Source: Planctomycetaceae bacterium (GTDB lineage Bacteria > Planctomycetota > Phycisphaerae > Phycisphaerales > SM1A02). Taken from it: a stretch of DNA of 11,577 bases. Position 1 is the stretch's first letter; each line of letters opens with the position of its first letter. The position numbers and the translations under genes were made by a program. Below the pieces are notes generated by a model. That model was not told the origin of the DNA. It did not search any database and saw only the letters and a program-made list of their open reading frames with translations. Below are positions 1 through 5,935 of the stretch, in pieces. The DNA is taken from NCBI GenBank assembly GCA_947474205.1, contig CANJIC010000045.1:1-11577 (forward strand). Direction: 5' to 3'.

Positions 1-1234
1 GCCATCGGGCGCCTCCTTCCGCGTCAATAAAGCGCGCCTCATTTAAAATGCGCCAACCCGCGGCGCGGAAATTTGGAAATCGCCCCATGGTTCCCGCAAG
101 AATGCGAACCTCCTCATCATCTAAAACCCATGGCTCATTCACCAGGCGCTCATGCCGCTCCAAATCCATTTGAAACGCGCGCTCACGCAAACTCCAATTT
201 TCTAAACGATCCGCAATTTCCATGGCCTTGTTGGTGAAAATGGCCATGCGCATAGAAATTGCGTCCTCTGCAAAATGCCGCAGCGCCACATTGCAGCCAA
301 AGATGCACCACCAGCCCCAACTTTCTAGCCAATCACCCGGCTCATGCGCGGCCACATCAACCACTCGATCAAGCGCCACGGTCAAACGCTCAAGCGCCTC
401 GCTTGGAGTGAGTTCACCAAGCGCGGCCTGGACTTCAAGCAACGCACCGCGGCACGTGTTGGCGATGGCCGCATACCGCTCATCGGCGAAAGTGTCCGCA
501 AGATCTTCGTACTCATTCAGCGCGTGTGACAATTCGTCGTGGGCGCGTTGCGCATGAATGCGCGCCAGATCGCTTTCAACCAAAATCAATCGGCGAAAAC
601 TATTGCCACGCACATAGTGCGCAAACGCATGACATACACGCTCGCGGCGCTCGGTCATGGTGGTGGCTTCTAACAACTCCAGAACCTGGTGCGCCGTGGC
701 ACGACTTTCCGTCAGGTTCCAAACGCAATAATGGGCGTTGGCCAAATTCACCGTGAGCATGAGTCGAAGCCCCGCTGGAATGCCGCGCTCCGAAAGCGCC
801 GCCTGCAAGCACGGAACACTTTTGTTGTATTGACCAAGACCGTCATACGCGCCCGCCAATCTATTTGCGGCAAGAGCGCGCTCGCTGGGCGTGCGTGCAA
901 CGCGTCCCATTTGATTTGCAATCTCCAACATCTCACGAAACTTTCCATTGGCATGCGCCGCGCGCGCGGCCGCGTCAAGCGCCGTGTAGTCGCCAACAAT
1001 GTTTTGTTCTTCATCGGCGGTCCAAACGCCATCAACAATGTCACCAACACTCCAATCAAGCGCGTTGGCAAGACCAACAACCAAATCCAATTTTGGATTT
1101 CCGCTTTCAGGCAAAAGTTTTCCAGCATCACGACCCAACGCGCGCGAAACTTCATTGCGCGACCAACCTCGATACACCTTGGCTAAATCAATAAATTTCG
1201 CCAAACGCTCGCGCCGATCTTCGGCTGTTCGCAT
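1..1234 (-). CDS. XRE-like HTH regulator with TPR-like C-terminal region (partial, C-terminus beyond left edge)
   Basis: The frame is open on the minus strand from the ATG at 1234 to the left edge, giving 411 codons with no stop. Residues about 8-68 look like an XRE/Cro-type helix-turn-helix: an EVSRALGRDAGKL helix, then ESGNPKLDLVVGLANAL and SVGDIVD, the usual tail of that domain. Residues about 90-411 are predicted to be almost entirely helical, with repeated Ala/Leu/Tyr spacing typical of TPR units (for example around ANRLAGAYDGLGQYNKSV) and a Trp-rich stretch (LESWGWWCIF). HTH plus TPR is the layout of ligand- or peptide-sensing regulators, but no ligand can be read from the sequence. AGGA lies only 4 nt before the start, and a second AAGG lies about 11 nt before it. 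The upstream gap holds several palindromes that could be its operators. The HTH call is moderately secure; the TPR assignment rests on pattern only. Confidence 0.72.
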   Translation of the reverse strand, partial: MRTAEDRRERLAKFIDLAKVYRGWSRNEVSRALGRDAGKLLPESGNPKLDLVVGLANALDWSVGDIVDGVWTADEEQNIVGDYTALDAAARAAHANGKFREMLEIANQMGRVARTPSERALAANRLAGAYDGLGQYNKSVPCLQAALSERGIPAGLRLMLTVNLANAHYCVWNLTESRATAHQVLELLEATTMTERRERVCHAFAHYVRGNSFRRLILVESDLARIHAQRAHDELSHALNEYEDLADTFADERYAAIANTCRGALLEVQAALGELTPSEALERLTVALDRVVDVAAHEPGDWLESWGWWCIFGCNVALRHFAEDAISMRMAIFTNKAMEIADRLENWSLRERAFQMDLERHERLVNEPWVLDDEEVRILAGTMGRFPNFRAAGWRILNEARFIDAEGGARW

Positions 1235-1258
1235 TCTGTCCTGACCTTTTGTCGGCCC

Positions 1259-1304
1259 CACGTGACCAACATGCCGCATCTACACAAGCGAATGGTGACA
1301 CGTG
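1259..1304. repeat. Two CACGTG palindromes 40 bp apart upstream of the XRE-TPR gene
   Basis: CACGTG occurs at 1259-1264 and 1299-1304, exactly 40 bp apart, close to four helical turns. Each is flanked by related bases: CCAACA follows the first box (1266-1271), and TGTTGG, its reverse complement, overlaps the second (1303-1308). The pair lies 25-70 bp upstream of the ATG of the regulator gene, where an autoregulatory operator would be expected. The function is inferred. Confidence 0.35.
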
Positions 1305-1325
1305 TTGGATGGGTTTCAAAAGATA

Positions 1326-1340
1326 GGTGGAAATTTCACC
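1326..1340. repeat. 15-bp near-perfect palindrome, candidate operator
   Basis: GGTGGAAATTTCACC reads as an inverted repeat with one mismatched pair (G5 against T11) around a central A. It sits about 92 bp before the start codon of the XRE-TPR gene. XRE-family dimers often bind palindromes of this size, so autoregulation is possible but not shown. Confidence 0.35.
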
Positions 1341-1351
1341 GTTATTTAGCC

Positions 1352-1368
1352 TTGTTTTATTTAAACAA
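1352..1368. repeat. Palindrome with 6-bp arms, candidate operator or promoter element
   Basis: TTGTTT and AAACAA form perfect 6-bp arms around TATTT. On the minus strand this reads TTGTTTAAATAAAACAA, A+T-rich and promoter-like, about 120 bp upstream of the XRE-TPR start codon. It could be a regulator site or simply part of an A+T-rich promoter. Confidence 0.3.
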
Positions 1369-1429
1369 TGAAATAGTCACCACCACGGCGAGGTTGCCTA
1401 CGGCTTATGCACAAATGTAAATTGATTTA

Positions 1430-1457
1430 AAAATAAATAAGCAAACTTGGTTGACAA
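1430..1457 (-). promoter_or_regulatory. Possible sigma70-like promoter for the XRE-TPR gene
   Basis: On the minus strand, TTGTCA (complement of 1452-1457) resembles a -35 box. TATTTT (complement of 1430-1435) resembles a -10 box. The spacing is 16 bp. Transcription would start near 1422 and leave a leader of almost 190 nt that includes all the palindromes at 1259-1368. A promoter closer to the gene is equally possible. Confidence 0.3.
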
Positions 1458-1507
1458 GTGGTGCGCGGCGGGGAGATGGTTGGTTGACGGCAAACACAAT
1501 CCCGTTT

Positions 1508-1522
1508 GATTGGGGACCAATC
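1508..1522. repeat. Perfect 6-bp inverted repeat GATTGG-GGA-CCAATC
   Basis: The arms GATTGG and CCAATC are exact reverse complements around GGA. It lies about 100 bp beyond the lpdA stop codon and has no T-run on either side, so it does not look like an intrinsic terminator. A protein binding site is possible. Confidence 0.35.
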
Positions 1523-1619
1523 TCGCACCAACCGCACATCAATCCAGATTCTGTTTGCGCTCAGTCCCGCGCCAAAGCGCATGTCTGGTTGCGCGAAAAA
1601 TTTCCGGGCATTCGAAAAA

Positions 1620-3110
1620 TTATCCGTGAATCACGCGACCCTCGGACGCCAACGCGGCTTCATGAATACTTTCAGCCATTGTTGGATGCGCATGCACCGT
1701 GGAAATAATGTCCTCGATTGTGGCTTCAAGACGCTTGGCGATACAAATTTCATGGATCAATTCACTGGCATCCTCGCCAAAAATATGCGCACCCAAAATT
1801 TCTCCGTAGGGTTTGCTGGCGATCAGTTTGACAAGACCTTCAGTGGCGCCAACAGCAATGGCTTTGCCGTGCGCCTTCAATGGATATTTTCCAACCGTGT
1901 ACGACAAGCCCTTGGCTTTCGCATCGCGCTCTGTCATGCCAACGCTTGCCACTTGCGGATTGCAATACGTTGCGCCCGGAATACTTGCGTAATCCACGCC
2001 CAAAGTATGGTGGCCCATGAATCGTTCAACACACGCCACGGCTTCTTCGCTGGCAACGTGCGCCAACCATGGCGGACCAATCACATCACCAATGGCGTAC
2101 ACGCCAGGCAGGTTGGTTTGATATGTCGGTTCAGATTTTTCCGTGTAGTCCGTCCATATATGTCCACGCGCCGGACCCGTGTCCCACATTTTCAAACCAA
2201 GCGACGCGTCGCACAAACCTTCAACGCGCGCGCGCACACCGGCGGCCACAAGAACCACTTCACACTCCAGAACTTTTTTACTGGCGTCCTTCACGCTTTC
2301 AACCGTGACCTTGGCGCCACTTGCGCCCTTGTCAACACTGGCCGCCTTGTGACCGGTGAGAAACTGAATGCCTTGCTTCTCAAAAGATTTTTGTGCCGCG
2401 GCGCAAATATCATCATCTTCCACTGGAAGAATGCGGTCTTGCATTTCAATGACCGTGACCTTGGTGCCAAACGAGTTGTAGAAATAGGCGAACTCCATGC
2501 CAATTGCGCCTGAACCAATAATCACCATTGACGCCGGCTTCTTAGGCAAATTCATGGCTTCATAACTAGAGATGACAACCTTGCCGTCATTTGGCGCGAA
2601 AGGAAGTTGCACCGGTTGAGCGCCGGTGGAAATAAGAATGCGGTCAGCTTCAATGGTCTCACCAGTGCCGTCGCCGGAACCACCGTAGTACGCGCCCGTG
2701 GCTTTACCAACCAGAATTGTGCATGGCGCGGCGCCAACTTTGCCCGAAAGAATTTTGGCGTGGCCAACAATGTGCTCAATTTTATTTTTCTTGAACAAGT
2801 ACGCAATTCCAGAATTCAACTGGCCCGTGATGTTGCGGCTTCGACCGACAACCTTGCTCCAATCCACCGCGACATCGGTGGGCTTGAATTGAAAGCCCCA
2901 TTCCGCGCCGTGGGTGATGGCCTCGCGGTAAAGTTCGGCGTTGTGCAGCAGGGCCTTGGTTGGAATGCATCCCCAATTCAGGCACACGCCACCAAGTTTG
3001 TCGCGCTCAATGCACGCAACCTTTAAACCCATTTGAGCGGCGCGAATGGCGCCAACATAACCACCAGGTCCGCCACCAATCACCACAAGATCAAAGCGTT
3101 TTAGAGCCAT
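1620..3110 (-). CDS. lpdA: Dihydrolipoyl dehydrogenase (E3 subunit of 2-oxoacid dehydrogenase complexes)
   Basis: This 496-aa flavoenzyme reoxidises dihydrolipoyl groups of the pyruvate/2-oxoglutarate dehydrogenase or glycine cleavage complexes and passes the electrons to NAD+ in the cytoplasm. Residues 11-17 (IGGGPGG) form the FAD dinucleotide fold. Cys43 and Cys48 in GGVCLNWGCIPTKAL are the redox-active disulfide. GSGAIGMEFA is the NAD-binding site, and YAIGDVIG is the second FAD contact. His475 and Glu480 in HAHPTMAESIHEA are the catalytic pair of the dimer interface. The length is slightly above the usual 465-480, partly from a glycine-rich insertion (GGSGDGTGE) before ILISTGAQP. I chose the ATG at 3110 because GGAG lies 9 nt upstream and the FAD motif then sits at the usual distance; the frame stays open further upstream. 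No E1 or E2 genes are adjacent, so this E3 may serve several complexes. Confidence 0.96.
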   Translation of the reverse strand: MALKRFDLVVIGGGPGGYVGAIRAAQMGLKVACIERDKLGGVCLNWGCIPTKALLHNAELYREAITHGAEWGFQFKPTDVAVDWSKVVGRSRNITGQLNSGIAYLFKKNKIEHIVGHAKILSGKVGAAPCTILVGKATGAYYGGSGDGTGETIEADRILISTGAQPVQLPFAPNDGKVVISSYEAMNLPKKPASMVIIGSGAIGMEFAYFYNSFGTKVTVIEMQDRILPVEDDDICAAAQKSFEKQGIQFLTGHKAASVDKGASGAKVTVESVKDASKKVLECEVVLVAAGVRARVEGLCDASLGLKMWDTGPARGHIWTDYTEKSEPTYQTNLPGVYAIGDVIGPPWLAHVASEEAVACVERFMGHHTLGVDYASIPGATYCNPQVASVGMTERDAKAKGLSYTVGKYPLKAHGKAIAVGATEGLVKLIASKPYGEILGAHIFGEDASELIHEICIAKRLEATIEDIISTVHAHPTMAESIHEAALASEGRVIHG

Positions 3111-3233
3111 AACTGCAATCTCCAGGTCAAGTCGTTGAACCAATTCCGCTTTCTGGGACATCCAGAAAATGAAACTGGTTTCGCAAGAGAAGTTATCGTA
3201 GCGGTGGTTTAGATGTTGGCGGAAAATTTCTTT

Positions 3234-3241
3234 TATAAAAT
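3234..3241 (+). promoter_or_regulatory. Possible -10 element for the hybrid kinase gene
   Basis: TATAAAAT lies about 40 bp upstream of the kinase start codon, in the 170-bp divergent gap with lpdA. It contains TATAAA and TAAAAT, both five of six matches to the -10 consensus. I see no good -35 box at 16-18 bp, so this is weak. The lpdA promoter must also lie in 3111-3280, but I could not place it. Confidence 0.28.
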
Positions 3242-3280
3242 AGTTTGCAAACAGCCCTGCATAACGAGAGGCGGAGATGA

Positions 3281-5062
3281 ATGAGCACAAAACCAAACAA
3301 CTCGCAAGCACCCGATCTACAAGATCGATTGGCCGCGGCCCTGGAAGCCGCCGGTCACGGCGTGTGGCGTTGGAATTTGCTGGACGGATCCGCGTGGTAT
3401 TCGGACACTTTTAAAAAAATTTTAGGATTTCAGGGCGACGAATTTCCAGACCGCTTTGAAAGTTTCGCCAGCCATGTTCACAAGGACGACATAGGTCGCG
3501 TGCATCACGCGGTTGCGATTCATTTGGAAGGAAAGTCAGCGCTTGATTTGGAATTTAAAATGCGCACGAAAGAGGGGATATGGCGATGGGTGCGAGTGCG
3601 CGGTTGCATTATTGATTTAGATGGGCAAAAAAATGTGATGACAGGAACGCTTACAGAGTGGCCGCTTTCCGCGGCGCGGGATCGTTTGGCGGCCACGACC
3701 AGCGATCAACTTGTTGCCGCGCTGCAGGATCAAAGTAAAAGTTCGCGCGAACTTGAAAAAGCGCGCTCGGATTTGGTGGAGCAAAATCGGGCGCTACAAA
3801 TAGCGCGGTCTTCGGCGGAAGCGGCGACGCTTTCAAAAAGCATGTTCTTGGCCAACATGAGCCACGAAATCCGCACGCCCATGACCGCCATACTTGGCTT
3901 CATCGACATTCTTTCAGAGGAGCAAACGGACCCCAAGGAGCGGGCGTTTGCGGTGGGCGCCATTCAAAGAAACAGCGCCCATCTTCTCACCATTCTCAAC
4001 GACATTTTGGACCTTTCAAAAATTGAGGCCGGTGGAATGGGTGTTGAAATTATTCCGTGTTCGCCATTGAATATTATTCAAGATATTGTTGAGTCGACGC
4101 AGCAGTTAGCGCAGGGAAAAAGCTTGGAATTGTTTATGGAATTAAAGTCGCCCGTTCCGAAAATTATTGAAACGGATCCAACGCGTTTGCGACAAATTCT
4201 GATCAACCTGATTGGCAACGCGATTAAGTTCACTGAACACGGCGGCGTGAAGATTGTGGTCGATCTCACAAGTGAAAAATCAGGCCCCCGCGTTGATCAA
4301 GACGCAAGCGACGCGCCGCCCGCGGCAATTCGCCTTCAGGTGCAGGTGTTGGACACGGGAATTGGAATTGACGATGCACAAAGAAACAAATTGTTTCATC
4401 CATTCACGCAAGCGGACATTTCAACCACGCGTCAATTTGGTGGAACCGGTCTTGGGTTGACCATCAGTAGGCGTTTATCGCGCATGCTTGGTGGCGACAT
4501 TACAAGCAGCAGCGAGGTTGGACTTGGAAGCGTGTTTACAGTTGAGATTGGAATTGGCAACGCAAGCATGGACGACATGGTTTCCGTTTTGCCACAACAA
4601 CCTTACGCGAGTACGGAATCAAATTTAAAAATTACAGATTCCCCCAACATTCAAAATAGGCCGGCCGCGCAAATCACGGTGCTTGTGGCGGAGGACGGCG
4701 AGGACAATCAACGATTGATTATTCATCATCTTTCCCGCGCAGGTATGAAGGTGATCTTGGCCAACAATGGACGCGAGGCCGTTGATTTGGCGATCGCAGC
4801 GCAACGACAATCGCGCGCGCCCGAGGTTATTTTAATGGACATGCAGATGCCAATAATGGATGGATACGAAGCGACCGCAAAGTTGCGAGAACTTGGCTGG
4901 CGCGGAGCCATTGTGGCAATCACCGCGCACGCCATGCGGGGCGATCGAGAGCGTTGCACGCAGGTGGGTTGCGATGATTATTTAAGCAAGCCAATTGACC
5001 GCGATATCTTGATTCAAACCGTTCGGAAATTTGGGGCAATTGCCGCGGGTAAAGCTTTATAG
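3281..5062 (+). CDS. Soluble hybrid sensor histidine kinase (PAS-HisKA-HATPase-REC)
   Basis: This 593-aa protein has a PAS domain at about 12-127 (WRWNLLDG, WRWVRVRG, a PAS_3-like pattern). A probable coiled coil at about 140-190 follows. The HisKA dimerisation helix carries the phospho-accepting His195 in MSHEIRTPM. The ATPase domain has Asn313 in the N box, Asp358 in DTGIGI, and the G box GGTGLGL from 387. A REC domain from about 465 has the acidic pair Glu471/Asp472, the acceptor Asp520 in LMDMQMPIMDGYEA, Thr548 and Lys570. No signal peptide or membrane segment is visible, so it should sense a cytoplasmic cue through the PAS domain. There is no HPt or output domain, so a separate phosphotransfer partner is expected but is not in the window. 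The start ATG at 3281 has GAGAGGCGGAG just upstream. The gene is divergent from lpdA. The signal is unknown; PAS domains often bind haem, flavin or small metabolites. Confidence 0.93.
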   Translation: MSTKPNNSQAPDLQDRLAAALEAAGHGVWRWNLLDGSAWYSDTFKKILGFQGDEFPDRFESFASHVHKDDIGRVHHAVAIHLEGKSALDLEFKMRTKEGIWRWVRVRGCIIDLDGQKNVMTGTLTEWPLSAARDRLAATTSDQLVAALQDQSKSSRELEKARSDLVEQNRALQIARSSAEAATLSKSMFLANMSHEIRTPMTAILGFIDILSEEQTDPKERAFAVGAIQRNSAHLLTILNDILDLSKIEAGGMGVEIIPCSPLNIIQDIVESTQQLAQGKSLELFMELKSPVPKIIETDPTRLRQILINLIGNAIKFTEHGGVKIVVDLTSEKSGPRVDQDASDAPPAAIRLQVQVLDTGIGIDDAQRNKLFHPFTQADISTTRQFGGTGLGLTISRRLSRMLGGDITSSSEVGLGSVFTVEIGIGNASMDDMVSVLPQQPYASTESNLKITDSPNIQNRPAAQITVLVAEDGEDNQRLIIHHLSRAGMKVILANNGREAVDLAIAAQRQSRAPEVILMDMQMPIMDGYEATAKLRELGWRGAIVAITAHAMRGDRERCTQVGCDDYLSKPIDRDILIQTVRKFGAIAAGKAL

Positions 5063-5102
5063 AGCAAATTGCGGCACAAAGCGCAATATTGCAATTGTGA
5101 TT

Positions 5103-5131
5103 TTGACGCACTTGGCGCCAACCCGTAACAT
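5103..5131 (+). promoter_or_regulatory. Sigma70-like promoter for the phosphoesterase-yidC operon
   Basis: TTGACG at 5103-5108 is followed after exactly 17 bp by TAACAT at 5126-5131. Transcription would begin near 5138, about 14 nt before the ATG at 5152, with GGAA at 5143-5146 as ribosome binding site. This is the best promoter match in the window. It also argues against the alternative in-frame GTG at 5134, which would lie upstream of the transcription start. Confidence 0.55.
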
Positions 5132-5151
5132 TCGTGCCCCTTGGAAATATC

Positions 5152-5931
5152 ATGCGCATAGGCATCATTAGCGACGTTCACGGCAACCTTGAAGCACTGC
5201 AAGCAGTGCTTGCGGATATTGACAGCAAGGGCGTGGACAAAATTATTTCGTTGGGCGACATTATTGGTTACGGGCCAGATCCGGTTGCGTGCGTGGACCT
5301 GGTGGAAAAACGTTGCGAGTGGAGCCTGATGGGAAACCACGATTTTGCAGTGCTGTATGAGCCAACCAATTTCAACAAGGCCGCGGAAGAGGCGGCGTTC
5401 TGGACCCGCGAACAATTTGAGGAGGAGTCCAAGCGTGACCGCGAAAGGGCGATTAGGCGATGGGAGTTTCTAGGCAAGTTGCGGGTGCGCGTAGCCATGG
5501 GGCCATTTCTTTGTGTGCATGGTTCGCCGCGGCGCCCAATTAATGAATATATGTTTCCAGAAGACATACAGAACAGCCCAAGCAAAATGACCGCGATTTT
5601 TGAGAGGATTGATAAATTTTGCTTGGTGGGTCACACGCATGTTCCTGGCGTATTCACTGGCGATAATGAATTTTATCCTCCGGATGAATTGAAAAGCGTG
5701 TATGAGTTTAAAGAAAGTGAAAAAGCAATTTTGAATCCGGGATCTGTTGGTCAACCGCGAGACTTGGATTCGCGTGCTTCATATGCAATTTTAGAAATGA
5801 ACGATCAAAATGTGGCGCAACGGGCGCATTTTTACAGGTTGGAGTATCCAATTCAAACCGTTGTTGACAAAATTCACGCCATTCCAAAATTGACAAATTG
5901 GTTGGGTGATCGTTTGCTTGAAGGACGTTAA
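5152..5931 (+). CDS. Metallophosphoesterase, YfcE-like calcineurin superfamily
   Basis: This 259-aa protein has the full set of dinuclear metal ligands of the calcineurin-like phosphoesterases. These are Asp8 and His10 in SDVHGN, Asp36 in GDIIGYGPDP, Asn62 and His63 in GNHD, His123 in VHGSP, and His161/His163 in GHTHVPG. The later motif NPGSVGQPRD is typical of the YfcE/MJ0936-type phosphodiesterase group. It should hydrolyse a phosphodiester or phosphomonoester in the cytoplasm; the natural substrate cannot be read from sequence and is poorly known for the whole group. Of the possible starts I prefer the ATG at 5152, five nt after GGAA and directly ahead of the first motif. Its stop codon lies 4 bp before the probable yidC start, so the two genes are probably translated from one mRNA. 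Confidence 0.9.
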   Translation: MRIGIISDVHGNLEALQAVLADIDSKGVDKIISLGDIIGYGPDPVACVDLVEKRCEWSLMGNHDFAVLYEPTNFNKAAEEAAFWTREQFEEESKRDRERAIRRWEFLGKLRVRVAMGPFLCVHGSPRRPINEYMFPEDIQNSPSKMTAIFERIDKFCLVGHTHVPGVFTGDNEFYPPDELKSVYEFKESEKAILNPGSVGQPRDLDSRASYAILEMNDQNVAQRAHFYRLEYPIQTVVDKIHAIPKLTNWLGDRLLEGR

Positions 5932-5935
5932 AGAG

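Larger units (their letters stand above)
1235..1619. other. 385-bp intergenic region with several palindromes, no convincing gene
   Basis: This gap lies between the start of the XRE-TPR gene and the end of lpdA; both genes run leftwards. The part at 1340-1440 is clearly A+T-rich compared with its surroundings, as expected of a promoter. It contains two CACGTG boxes, three short palindromes and a possible minus-strand promoter, listed separately. I see no clear intrinsic terminator for lpdA: there is no hairpin followed by a T-run on the minus strand. An open frame at 1451-1708 on the plus strand starts with TTG, has no ribosome binding site and runs into lpdA, so I do not call it a gene. Confidence 0.6.

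Noticed and set aside
1451..1708. Plus-strand open frame of 85 codons with a TTG start, antisense to the lpdA end
   Set aside because: It has no ribosome binding site, overlaps the well-supported lpdA by 89 bp and shows no family resemblance.
1506..2513. Long plus-strand open frame of 335 codons opposite lpdA
   Set aside because: It is antisense to a certain lpdA gene, and its His/Asn/Arg-rich composition is typical of a shadow frame.
3111..3311. N-terminal extension of lpdA by 67 codons
   Set aside because: It would run into the kinase coding region, and the FAD motif belongs near the N-terminus; GGAG before the ATG at 3110 supports the shorter form.
5076..5105. Possible terminator after the hybrid kinase (CACAA...TTGTG then ATTTT, with GCAATATTGC inside)
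   Set aside because: The stem is only 5 bp with a large loop and the T-run is four bases; too weak to annotate.
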